Part shown: in pieces, positions 1 through 8,357 of the stretch
How the letters are laid out: the number at the start of each line of letters is the position of its first letter
How positions within the stretch are numbered: the first letter of the stretch is position 1
Assembly: GCA_030429605.1 (NCBI GenBank)
Contig: JAUIEV010000001.1
Span: 62,001-126,000, forward strand
From: Chlamydiia bacterium
Lineage (GTDB): Bacteria; Chlamydiota; Chlamydiia; Chlamydiales; Simkaniaceae
Length of the DNA stretch: 64,000 bases
Direction: 5' to 3'
The notes under the pieces: generated by a model
Databases searched by the model: none
The model's input: the letters and a program-made list of their open reading frames with translations, nothing else
What the model was told of the DNA's origin: nothing
Position numbers and translations under genes: made by a program

Positions 1-1
1 A

Positions 2-142
2 ATTTTGGTATTAACTGATAATGGAATTGAAGAAGAAGGGACCCATAGAGAATTGATTGACCGATGTGGTATCTATGCAAATTTGTATAACATGCAGTTA
101 AGAATTGAAGATGTGAAAGGCGAAGACGGAACCACTGCGTAG
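2..142 (+). CDS. ABC exporter, C-terminal end (partial)
   Basis: The frame is open from the window edge and stops at TAG 140-142. The 46 visible residues include GIEEEGTHRELI followed by YANLYNMQL. This is the usual end of the nucleotide-binding domain of MsbA/LapB-type fused permease-ATPase exporters (after the H-loop: G-x-I-x-E-x-G-T-H-x-E-L, then YxxLYxxQ). Function is inferred only from this tail, so the substrate (lipid A core, drug or peptide) cannot be told. It converges with the minus-strand gene that follows. I see no clear terminator in the 165 bases between them. Confidence 0.75.
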   Translation: MLVLTDNGIEEEGTHRELIDRCGIYANLYNMQLRIEDVKGEDGTTA

Positions 143-307
143 AGACAACAAAATGTTACTTTTTCGTAGCATGCTAACAACGTCTACAGAAGAAGACCTT
201 ATGTTTCACATCAGACATGCAAGGTGTAGGTACAGAAGCTCTCTCCCCACACCTAAACAGCTCTTCTTTACCTTTAACCTATGAGATTGCACCCTCTTCT
301 CATTGGT

Positions 308-1144
308 TTAAGACACGTTCCCGCTGAAAACGGCATTTGCAATTCCTTGTACGACATCGTGTGTTGCCATCATGGCAACCCCAGCCGCAGCAAGTGTAAG
401 CACGGTTGCTCTTCCTGCGAAAAACGCAGCAGTTGATACAACTGGAGCAACAAGATTTGTAATGACGTTTGCAACTCTTCCAACAATATGCGCAATAGGA
501 GAACCAATTTGCTCCCATGCCATCAAGCTCACCCTTCCAACAAGAGAAAGACACGGCTGTATGACGCGCATAAGCTGTGAAAGCAACGGAGAAAGAATGT
601 ACGTATTCAAAAATTGAATCGATTCAATTCCTTTCTCGATAATATATCTTCTGCATTGATGCAAGAAATTCAAAAGGTTCGACACAAGCTGCAAAACAGG
701 GCGTATCGCATATTCTACACGAGCCAATATCCGAGAAACAAGGGTAATACCCTGCATTATTCCATTAAAACAAGCTTCTAAGTAGGGCTGGAGATGGTCT
801 GCTAGACTAATCATCCCATCAACAAAAGGTCGTACAATGTGCCTAAAAGCAAGTAAAGCTATTTTAGGAAGTCCTACACAAAGGGCATATTTGGGCAGAG
901 TGTAGCTTAATGTGTATACCGGCACAGAAACTGCAAGAAACAGACCCTTGCCTCCAGCGAAGAGCACGCCCCCTATCGCTTCAGCTGCTTTTCCAGCAGT
1001 GTGACACACAGTCCCAGTGATTCCTGCCTCAGCCTGCCATGTTCTAGCAAAGGCTGCACCACCTTCTTTACAAAGATACCCTATTCCAACAGTAGTCACC
1101 GTAACACCTGTATACGTTGCAGCAATAATTGTACCAGCCGACAT
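308..1144 (-). CDS. Hydrophobic protein of unknown function, possible membrane/Inc-like protein
   Basis: A 278-residue frame, rich in Ala, Val, Ile and Leu. I start it at MSAGTI because GGAGG lies nine bases before that ATG; an in-frame start 14 codons upstream lacks such a site. Several long apolar stretches are visible: residues ~1-20, ~55-90, the central part with paired Leu/Ile, and ~230-265. They are separated by amphipathic segments with few charges. Chlamydial inclusion-membrane (Inc) proteins carry long bilobed hydrophobic segments, so an Inc-like or other membrane role is possible, but I recognise no family. It lies between an ABC exporter end and the left boundary of the integrated element. 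Confidence 0.6.
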   Translation of the reverse strand: MSAGTIIAATYTGVTVTTVGIGYLCKEGGAAFARTWQAEAGITGTVCHTAGKAAEAIGGVLFAGGKGLFLAVSVPVYTLSYTLPKYALCVGLPKIALLAFRHIVRPFVDGMISLADHLQPYLEACFNGIMQGITLVSRILARVEYAIRPVLQLVSNLLNFLHQCRRYIIEKGIESIQFLNTYILSPLLSQLMRVIQPCLSLVGRVSLMAWEQIGSPIAHIVGRVANVITNLVAPVVSTAAFFAGRATVLTLAAAGVAMMATHDVVQGIANAVFSGNVS

Positions 1145-1359
1145 TATTTTTCCTCCAAAACGAATAATCGATGCACAATTATGCATAAACTAATAAAAAA
1201 AACCACATTTTATTTATTATAAAAAATGAGCATACCATGTGGAGGAAGTTCATGAAAAGCCCGTTTGGGTAATTAAAGGTAATCTCATGATTCCGGATAT
1301 ATTCCGGATTTGGGTTGGCAAGTGGTGTAATTTCAACTTAAAAAGAAGGGCAGTTTACA

Positions 1360-1534
1360 GATTCTCGACGAGGGCAGTACATGTGGTACGGCCGAGGAGA
1401 GAACATTCAAGCAACGCAGGATATGAGGAAAATTTCGTAGGAAAGAGCAAGTACTTTCATCGGAAAAAGATGTGGATTTTGGTGGATTTCGACGAGGGTA
1501 GTATATGTGATACACCCGAGGAGAAATCGTTCAA
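1360..1534. repeat. Two ~50-bp imperfect direct repeats with a small hairpin
   Basis: Copy 1 is 1360-1410 and copy 2 is 1485-1534. Both have the frame gattTCGACGAGGG - hairpin - CCGAGGAGA - TTCAA. The centre can fold as GTAC-ATGTG-GTAC in copy 1 and GTAT-ATGTG-ATAC in copy 2, so the C-to-T and G-to-A differences keep the stem paired. The rest of 1145-1556 contains no convincing gene. One more small dyad, TCCGGA-TATAT-TCCGGA, lies near 1294-1310. Before integration of the element these repeats sat directly 3' of the tRNA-Phe gene. Confidence 0.5.
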
Positions 1535-1556
1535 AAGGCTATCTTTTTACATGAAA

Positions 1557-1600
1557 TTTGGCCAGAGCCAGAATCGAACTGGCGACACAAGGATTTTCAG
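1557..1600 (-). repeat. attL: displaced 3' fragment of tRNA-Phe
   Basis: These 44 bases are identical to 20388-20431. They read on the minus strand as the anticodon-loop end, variable loop, T arm and acceptor strand of tRNA-Phe. Immediately right of base 1600 the sequence diverges from the tRNA, so no functional tRNA is encoded here. This is the chromosomal half-site left behind by integration. Confidence 0.92.
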
Positions 1601-1706
1601 ACCCATCTACTATAGAACTCTGAATACATAAGAATATGCCAGAGCCAATTTTTCTAGGGAAGAGTGAATTGATCTTATCCTGATTGATGCAGAAAAATCC
1701 CTTTAA

Positions 1707-1740
1707 ATTCAGATCATTTGCGGAAATTTTGCGGAAAAAA
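1707..1740 (+). repeat. Left copy of a ~33-bp subterminal repeat, possible integrase arm site
   Basis: ATTCAGATCATTTGCGG followed by AAATTTTGCGGAAA aligns without gaps to 20271-20304. The blocks ATTCAGA, CATTTGCG, AAA and TGCGG are identical. A shorter matching block (CTGATTGAT then CAGA) lies about 27 bases upstream of this copy, near 1680. The copies lie about 107 and 85 bases inside attL and attR and point the same way. That suits arm-type binding sites of a tyrosine integrase or its directionality factor, but it is inference. Confidence 0.45.
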
Positions 1741-1897
1741 GCCTTAACAATCATTTTCAGTAAATGAATGGAAGAATGACACACATAATAAATTCTTTAG
1801 TTAACGACTGTATTGGCATTTTTGATTAGATAAAAAAATATTTAGCATGTATGAGGAAATAAGGAGAGCCCTAGCCAATGCAAGGTAATAATCGTCT

Positions 1898-4570
1898 ATG
1901 GAAGAAAAAGCTTGGTGGAATTTCTCTTTTGCCGATCTTGCAGCTGTTTTGCACACTGATTTGGAAAAGGGAATATCTAAAGAGACAGTAGCAGAAAGGC
2001 TGAAACAATATGGAGAGAATCGTCTACCAGAAACGAAGCCTCCATCTCGCATCCTTCTTTTTTTAAGCCAATTTTCTAGCTTTATCGTTTGGCTACTTAT
2101 CATTGCTGCTATTATTTCCGGATTTTTAAATGAATGGATTGATGCGATAGCGATAGCAAGTATTGTCATACTGAATGGAATAATTGGTTTTTTTCAAGAG
2201 CTTAGTGCTCAAAAATCCATATCAGCATTAAAGAAATTATCTGTTCCTACTTGCAAGGTTATACGGGAAGGTAATTTACAAACCATTGAAACAAAAGACC
2301 TCGTTCCCGGAGACCTTGTTGCTCTAGAAGCTGGAGATATCATTCCTGCTGATGGACGCATCATCAACTGCATTCAATTATCAACACAAGAAGCTATCTT
2401 AACTGGAGAGTCGGCACCTATTCATAAAATTTCAACTCCCCTTTCTGCAGAAAAAATGTCCATAGGTGATCTTAAAAATATGGGATTTATGGGAACTACT
2501 GTGAGTACAGGTAAAGGAATGCTAATCGTCACGGGAACCGGGCATTCTACAGAACTTGGGAAAATTGCTTCCCTTCTTCACAAACAAGAAAGGCAACAAA
2601 CGCCTCTTCAAATACGCTTAAGTAAGCTGGGTCATAAACTTGTCTTTTTTTGTTTGAGCATTGTCGGCATCGTTTTTCTTATTGGATATCTAAAAGGCTT
2701 CCCTTTTGTTGATATTTTATTGGTTTCAACAAGTCTTGCAGTGGCTGCAATTCCAGAAGGACTTCCTGCAATAGTAACAATAGCCTTGGCCATTGGTATT
2801 CGAAAAATGGCAAAACATAGAGCCCTTATTCGCAAGCTACCATCTGTGGAAACACTGGGGTGCACAACCGTCATCTGCACAGATAAAACAGGTACACTGA
2901 CAAAGAATGAGCTATCCGTAAAACGAATATGGACGAGTGAAGGGTTGTTAGATGTGTCTGGGTCTGGGTATGATCCTTCAGAAGAGATTCAGGAAGGGTT
3001 AACCTCAAGTGTTCAAAAACTTGTTGAAATCGGATTGCTCTGTAACAACGCCTCTTTATCTTACTCAGATGAGGAATGGAAGATTGTAGGAGATCCTACT
3101 GAGGCGGCCCTTCTAGTTTTAGGCAAAAAAGCCCATCTAAATAAAGAGACCTTAGACCAAAGCCATCCCTTTGTTACGGAAATTCCCTTTGATTCAGAAC
3201 GAAAAAGAATGAGTGTTTTGAGGCGGTCAGGTGAAGGGAGTGTCCTTTATGTTAAGGGAGGAGCGGATATCATTATCGATTTATGCGATAAGCTATTGCT
3301 CAAAGACGGAGCAACAGATCTTAATGAATCTCACCGCAAGCAAATCATTGAAGCAAATCAGGAGCTAGCCTCCCATGCTTACCGAGTTCTGGCCCTTGCT
3401 TTCCGAGAGTTTCCAGGGAAAGAAGGTATGGAACCGCAAGAAGAGAAACTCACATTTGTTGGACTTGTAGGAATGATTGATCCACCACGCGTGGAAGCAA
3501 AAGAAGCTATTATTCATTCTAAAGAAGCTGGGATTTTGCCTGTTATGATCACGGGAGACCATAAAGATACAGCAATAGCCATTGGATCAGAACTGGGCTT
3601 ATATAAAAAGACTCTGCAAGCTGTCACAGGGCATGAATTAGATGATTGGAATGAAACTAAGTTAGAAGAAAATCTTAAACAAACGTGTATTTATGCCCGC
3701 GTTTCTGCAGAACACAAACTCCGTATTGTCAAAGCCTGGAAGCATATAGGAGAAATTGTAGGAGTTACAGGCGATGGGGTCAATGATGCTCCTGCAATGA
3801 AGGAAGCTGATATCGGCATAGCTATGGGTATTAAGGGTTCCGATGTTGCTAAAGAAACAGCGGACATGATTATTACCGATGATAATTTTGCTTCGATTAT
3901 GCTAGCAGTAGAAGAAGGGCGAGGTATTTATGATAATATCATAAAGTTTGTTAATTATTTACTCTCATCCAATATGGCCGAGATATTAATTATTTTTGTT
4001 GGAATTGCATTGGGATTTAAAGATACCCAAGGAAATCCATTCCTTTCTCTAACACCGGTACAACTTTTATTTTTGAATTTGTTAACAGATGGGTTCCCAG
4101 CCATTGCTTTTGCAATGGATCCCACTGCCCCAAACATTATGAAACGATCTCCCAGAAGTCCCACTGCCGGCATTTTATCCATGCAGATGTTTTTTCAATT
4201 ACTTTTCATTAGTTCAATCATTGCAGCAGGTACGCTTGCTGCTTGCCATTTTGGGCTGCAAACGAGCGCTCAGCTTGCGCACACCATGGCTCTAACCACA
4301 CTGGTTGTTGTTGAATTGGTGAGAGTACAAATGGTACGCAAGCCTTATAAAATTGGTTTTTTTTCCAATAAATGGTTGATCCTTGCTTTGAGTATTTCTC
4401 TCCTTTTGCAAGTTGCAGTTGTTTATTTGCCCCCTTTGCAAAAAATCTTTGGTACTGTAGAGCTTGGGTTAACGGAATGGGGGGTAATTCTCGGGGTGGC
4501 TGTGCTTATTTTTTTTCTGGGATCAATCGTAAATAGGTTTTTTGAAAGCAAACTAAGAGAAGGTACTTGA
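1898..4570 (+). CDS. P-type cation ATPase, P2A (Ca2+/Mn2+-type) subfamily
   Basis: An 890-residue membrane pump, usual length for P2A ATPases. In order: cation-ATPase N domain (~10-75), TM1-2, actuator with TGES (~167), PEGLP in TM4 (~286), phosphorylation motif DKTGT with Asp329, MITGD (~549), TGDGVNDAPA (~624), NLLTDGFPA in TM6 (~726) and ten helices overall. PEGLP plus N-x-x-T-D in TM6 is the SERCA-type calcium-site signature; the CPC motif and heavy-metal domains of copper or zinc P1B pumps are absent. It is the first gene of a tight run with the oxidase and CusCBA, so it may serve the same metal-stress response, perhaps by Ca2+/Mn2+ handling. The ATG has no good ribosome site of its own. 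AAGGAG 1861-1866 instead faces a short out-of-frame ORF (1878-1991). Confidence 0.9.
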   Translation: MEEKAWWNFSFADLAAVLHTDLEKGISKETVAERLKQYGENRLPETKPPSRILLFLSQFSSFIVWLLIIAAIISGFLNEWIDAIAIASIVILNGIIGFFQELSAQKSISALKKLSVPTCKVIREGNLQTIETKDLVPGDLVALEAGDIIPADGRIINCIQLSTQEAILTGESAPIHKISTPLSAEKMSIGDLKNMGFMGTTVSTGKGMLIVTGTGHSTELGKIASLLHKQERQQTPLQIRLSKLGHKLVFFCLSIVGIVFLIGYLKGFPFVDILLVSTSLAVAAIPEGLPAIVTIALAIGIRKMAKHRALIRKLPSVETLGCTTVICTDKTGTLTKNELSVKRIWTSEGLLDVSGSGYDPSEEIQEGLTSSVQKLVEIGLLCNNASLSYSDEEWKIVGDPTEAALLVLGKKAHLNKETLDQSHPFVTEIPFDSERKRMSVLRRSGEGSVLYVKGGADIIIDLCDKLLLKDGATDLNESHRKQIIEANQELASHAYRVLALAFREFPGKEGMEPQEEKLTFVGLVGMIDPPRVEAKEAIIHSKEAGILPVMITGDHKDTAIAIGSELGLYKKTLQAVTGHELDDWNETKLEENLKQTCIYARVSAEHKLRIVKAWKHIGEIVGVTGDGVNDAPAMKEADIGIAMGIKGSDVAKETADMIITDDNFASIMLAVEEGRGIYDNIIKFVNYLLSSNMAEILIIFVGIALGFKDTQGNPFLSLTPVQLLFLNLLTDGFPAIAFAMDPTAPNIMKRSPRSPTAGILSMQMFFQLLFISSIIAAGTLAACHFGLQTSAQLAHTMALTTLVVVELVRVQMVRKPYKIGFFSNKWLILALSISLLLQVAVVYLPPLQKIFGTVELGLTEWGVILGVAVLIFFLGSIVNRFFESKLREGT

Positions 4571-4577
4571 AATATAT

Positions 4578-5657
4578 ATGCGACTCGCTTTTATAGGATT
4601 ATTCTTTTTGTGTACGACTATTTATGCAAAACAACCCGCGGTTACTCCACACGGTGTCGAAACCCCTGGTGTTCAGACATTGCCTTATGTCATCGATGGC
4701 AATGTAAAGGTTTTTCATTTGATTGCAGAGCCCGTCGAAAAGGTGATTTACAATGGAAAAATCAACCTTTTAGAAGCATTTGTTAAAAAAAACAACCGTT
4801 ATTCGGGACCAACAATGAAGCTCCCCGTTGAAATACAAAAAATTGACGGATGGGGCTATAACGGAAATATTCCCGGACCCACAGTCATTGTGAATCAAGG
4901 AGATTTCGTTCGATTTCACGTATCGAATCACCTTCCGGAACCAACAACAGTCCATTGGCATGGAATGATCGTTCCTAATGATCAAGATGGAACAGGGGGA
5001 ACTGCAGATCCGGTAATCTTACCAGGAAAAACGGCGGTTTATGAATTTCAAATAGTCAATGACCCGGGCACCTATATGTATCATAGTGGTTTTAATGATA
5101 CTAAACAGGCTTTAAAAGGTCTTGATGGATTCCTTCTTGTCTTACCTAAAGATGGCGTTGATTTAGCAAGTAGCGACTTTGCCATTATGCTTCAGGATTG
5201 GGCGATTCCTGAAGGTAGCGAACAAATCAAATATCTTTCCATGGATCGAAATTGGTTTACGTATAATGGTCTCGCTGCACCCAATTTTCCCGTTCTCGTT
5301 GTTGATGAGGGTGAGCTGGTTCGCATTCGCTTTGGCAATCTTGGGCTTATGTCTCATCCGATTCATCTCCATGGTTATTCTTTTAAGATTACAGGAACAG
5401 AGGGAGGTCCCATTCAAGAGTCGGCGCAGTGGCCGGCAGCGACGGTTGTAATTGCACCCGGTGAGACTCGAGATATTGAGTTCATCGCAAATAATCCGGG
5501 TTTATGGAGGCTCCATTGCCATGTGTTGCACCACATCTTGAATGACACTTCTTATTTTGCACAGCGCCAGAAAAATGGAATTTTTCCCGAGGGTGGATTA
5601 TGGACATATCTCTATGTAAAACCCGCTAAGGATCAAATGACAAGGGCGAGTGAGTAG
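4578..5657 (+). CDS. Two-domain multicopper oxidase, exported
   Basis: A 359-residue protein with a signal peptide (MRLAFIGLFFLCTTIYA) and two cupredoxin domains (~85-195 and ~205-350). The four copper motifs are present: HWHG (His126/128), MYHSG (His169), HPIHLHG (His260/263/265) and HCHVLHH (313-319) with Cys314. The type-1 axial position five residues after His319 is Thr324, where Met or Leu is usual. Multicopper oxidases beside CusCBA systems oxidise Cu(I) to less toxic Cu(II) in the periplasm, which is the likely role here. Most laccase/CueO enzymes have three domains and about 500 residues; this short form resembles two-domain laccases that work as trimers. It starts 7 bases after the ATPase stop, in the same operon. 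Confidence 0.9.
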   Translation: MRLAFIGLFFLCTTIYAKQPAVTPHGVETPGVQTLPYVIDGNVKVFHLIAEPVEKVIYNGKINLLEAFVKKNNRYSGPTMKLPVEIQKIDGWGYNGNIPGPTVIVNQGDFVRFHVSNHLPEPTTVHWHGMIVPNDQDGTGGTADPVILPGKTAVYEFQIVNDPGTYMYHSGFNDTKQALKGLDGFLLVLPKDGVDLASSDFAIMLQDWAIPEGSEQIKYLSMDRNWFTYNGLAAPNFPVLVVDEGELVRIRFGNLGLMSHPIHLHGYSFKITGTEGGPIQESAQWPAATVVIAPGETRDIEFIANNPGLWRLHCHVLHHILNDTSYFAQRQKNGIFPEGGLWTYLYVKPAKDQMTRASE

Positions 5658-5659
5658 AT

Positions 5660-7231
5660 ATGATACGACTGGTTTATCTATCTCTATTGAATGCACTACC
5701 AAACAAAAAGAATATCGTCATAAATAAAGTATCGAAAACGGGTTTCCAGGCAAAAAGACCCCATCAATTTATGATACTATTTTTTGGGTTTGGTATGAGC
5801 CTGTTCTGTACAGCTTGCAGCACTCCGCTTCATGTTAGTGAATCAAGTGGGTTAGCCAGTACTGCTCACAAATACAGTGCCGGGTCGCCCAAGCCTGCCT
5901 TAACGTCCTGCGTATCTGCCTCTTTGCCAATTGTTTGCTCCAATATTGACTCCTCGTTCGATCAGCAATCTGCAAGAGCAGATTGTGGTGCTCCTCACTC
6001 TGTTTGTGAACATTACGGGCTAGAAATAACCAAAACATTGCGCCTGGCTCATTTAGTTCATGAGGTTCTTATTAGAAACCCCGACTTAGCAGCAACCAAA
6101 GAAAGAATACAAGCTGCCGAATTTTTCCAAAAAAGGGTTCAAGTTTGGGAAGACCCCGAATTTATTGTAATGAGACATGATCAACCCTTCGGCTCTACTT
6201 CTGATAGTCCTTTTAAGCCCAAGATGCGTTATTCAGTTATTCAAGAGATCCCTTTTCCGGGAAAACTTTCTCTTAAAGGGAAGATAGAAGGTCAGCAAGT
6301 GGCATTTCTTCAGAGTGAAAATATAGCCACAACAAAAGATCTTGTCCTAGAAAGTAAAAAACTTTTTTTTCAGCTTTACTATTACGATACAGCTTTAAAA
6401 ATTAATGAATTCAACAGAAATATCATATCAGAATTTGTTAAAACTACCTTTGCCTTATATCGATCAGGAGAGGATAGCTTTTCAGAAGCAGTGAAAGCTC
6501 AAGTTGAATTGCAAAGGCTCGACGACGAAAAATTAAAGCTGGTCTCTATGAAGGATCGATTACTTTCACTCATCAATACAATTTTAAATCGCGAAGCATA
6601 TGAACCCCTTGGAACACCGGAAGCTTGTTTTTCATCGGAGCTCTCTCTGGACTATAAGGCGTTAGAGGGGATGTCTTCCCAATATAACCCTGAAATTAAA
6701 GGCATTGACTCTCGTATAGGAGAACAAAAATTTCGAAAGGATTTAGCAAAAAGAGAATATTTCCCAAATTTTATTGTAGGAAGCCGTTTCGATCATATTT
6801 TAGGAAGTAGTGATACGGCTTGGGGAGTGTCCATAGGAATTAATTTACCTATTTGGATTCCGTGGAAACAGAGAAGAGATGTTCAAAAGGCGGGTGCTTT
6901 AATGAGAGCCTATGAAGATAATCTGCAAGGCTTAAAATCCACGATTCGAGGGCGAATTAGAAAAATTCTCTCTGAAGTTCATGCATTAGATGAGCGCATT
7001 ATCCTTTTAGAATCTGGGATATTACCAAAAACATTAGAGAGTCTCGAATCGGGGAAGGCTGAGTATCAAGCAGGGAAAGGTGATTTTTTAACCCTTTTGG
7101 ATACGATTCGTCAGTATTATCAATATCAACTTGAATTCGAACAGGCAAGGATAGAGCGTGAGATCGCTCTAGCAGAACTAGAAAGAACAGTAGGTGTTAA
7201 TCTTGGAGACATGAATGAAGAAAATAATTAG
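5660..7231 (+). CDS. CusC/TolC-like outer-membrane efflux lipoprotein
   Basis: A 523-residue frame starting two bases after the oxidase stop. The N-terminus has an apolar stretch ending CTAC at about residue 53, an acceptable lipobox, so the mature protein is probably a lipid-anchored outer-membrane channel. An alternative start is the Met at residue 38, directly before that stretch. The rest has the outer-membrane efflux protein pattern: two helical repeats (about 130-320 and 330-510), including the IPFPGKLSLKGK segment typical of metal CzcC/CusC proteins and a conserved ending LAELERTVGVNL. It would form the exit duct for the RND pump encoded downstream. The 3' end overlaps the adaptor gene by 17 bases, suggesting translational coupling. 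No Chlamydiaceae core counterpart is known to me. Confidence 0.88.
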   Translation: MIRLVYLSLLNALPNKKNIVINKVSKTGFQAKRPHQFMILFFGFGMSLFCTACSTPLHVSESSGLASTAHKYSAGSPKPALTSCVSASLPIVCSNIDSSFDQQSARADCGAPHSVCEHYGLEITKTLRLAHLVHEVLIRNPDLAATKERIQAAEFFQKRVQVWEDPEFIVMRHDQPFGSTSDSPFKPKMRYSVIQEIPFPGKLSLKGKIEGQQVAFLQSENIATTKDLVLESKKLFFQLYYYDTALKINEFNRNIISEFVKTTFALYRSGEDSFSEAVKAQVELQRLDDEKLKLVSMKDRLLSLINTILNREAYEPLGTPEACFSSELSLDYKALEGMSSQYNPEIKGIDSRIGEQKFRKDLAKREYFPNFIVGSRFDHILGSSDTAWGVSIGINLPIWIPWKQRRDVQKAGALMRAYEDNLQGLKSTIRGRIRKILSEVHALDERIILLESGILPKTLESLESGKAEYQAGKGDFLTLLDTIRQYYQYQLEFEQARIEREIALAELERTVGVNLGDMNEENN

Positions 7232-8354
7232 TTGCTTGTTTTGCATAAGTATATTTATGGGATGCTCAAATGAGACCCAAGACACCTATGGAAACTCCAA
7301 AAAATCTCAACATAATCAAAAAAATGAAGAGTCCACTGTAATCAATATTGAGCCATCCCGTCTTCAAATATATGGCATTACTACTGAGGTCGCTCAAATA
7401 AGAGATTTAGTCCGATCAATAAGAACAGTTGGTATCGTTGCAGTAGATGAACGCAAGATTTTTAAAATTCAAACAAAAGTAAAAGGTTGGATAGAAACTC
7501 TCTATGCTGATTTTACAAATAAGCCTGTTTTTACCAATTCTCCTTTATTTACAGTTTACAGTCCTGAACTCTATTCCACTCAGGAAGAGTATCTTTTGGC
7601 TCTACAAGGATCCGAAAAACAGTCAAAGGGAATGTTTGCCAAAGAGCTTCAACAATCAAACGAAGACCTCTTACAAGCAGCTCAGGAGCGTATGGAGCTT
7701 TGGGATGTACCAACAAGTGAAATCGAAAGGTTAAAAAATACTAAAAAGCCCTCTTATGATTTAACGTTCTTTTCCCCTGTGAATGGGATCATTTTAGAAA
7801 AAAACACCTATTCAGGAATGAATGTTGGTCCTGGCATTAACCTTCTCACTATAGCAGACCTTTCATGGATTTGGGTCTTTGCAGATATTTACGAACAAGA
7901 TATTTCACTTATGAAGCTTGGGCAAGAAGTTGATTTTTCCATTACCGCTTTTCCGGATCTTCACTTTAAAGGTTCTGTTTCTTTCATCAACTACGTCATT
8001 GAACCTAAAACTCGCACGCTCAAAGTTCGTATAGATGTTGATAACCCTTCCTATCTTTTAAAACCTGATATGTATGGAGCCGTTGAATTGCAAGTAAATA
8101 TGGGGAAATCGCTGGCCATTCCTCAAAATGCTGTTATTGAAACGGGTCTTAGAAATCTGATCTTTATTGAAGAAGGTGTTGGACGCTTTGTCATGAGAGA
8201 AGTGGAATTAGGGTATCTTGCAGACGGATATTATCAAGTCTTATCTGGAGTGAAAGAAGGGGAAAAAATTGTTACAAATTCACAATTCTTACTTGATTCT
8301 GAGAGTCGAATTTCTGGATTTGGTAGTGGGGAAACGAAACATGGGATTCATTAG
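7215..8354 (+). CDS. CusB-like periplasmic adaptor (membrane fusion lipoprotein)
   Basis: A 379-residue protein. The leader MKKIISCLFCISIFMGCS has a lipobox-like FMGC, so it is probably a lipoprotein facing the periplasm. The body has the HlyD/CusB architecture: a beta-barrel start (GIVAVDERKIFKIQTKVKGW), a helical hairpin (~105-175), the lipoyl half (FFSPVNGIILEKNTYSG) and the membrane-proximal domain (VELGYLADGYYQVLSGVKEGEKIV). In CusCBA the adaptor bridges pump and channel and hands Cu(I)/Ag(I) to the pump. The N-terminal Met cluster that binds metal in E. coli CusB is not obvious here. It overlaps cusC-like by 17 bases and is followed by the pump after three bases. Confidence 0.9.
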   Translation: MKKIISCLFCISIFMGCSNETQDTYGNSKKSQHNQKNEESTVINIEPSRLQIYGITTEVAQIRDLVRSIRTVGIVAVDERKIFKIQTKVKGWIETLYADFTNKPVFTNSPLFTVYSPELYSTQEEYLLALQGSEKQSKGMFAKELQQSNEDLLQAAQERMELWDVPTSEIERLKNTKKPSYDLTFFSPVNGIILEKNTYSGMNVGPGINLLTIADLSWIWVFADIYEQDISLMKLGQEVDFSITAFPDLHFKGSVSFINYVIEPKTRTLKVRIDVDNPSYLLKPDMYGAVELQVNMGKSLAIPQNAVIETGLRNLIFIEEGVGRFVMREVELGYLADGYYQVLSGVKEGEKIVTNSQFLLDSESRISGFGSGETKHGIH

Positions 8355-8357
8355 CAT

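Noticed and set aside
1239-1631. 130-codon plus-strand ORF between the left flank and attL
   Set aside because: It runs through the 50-bp repeats and the tRNA fragment, has no ribosome site and no protein-like composition.
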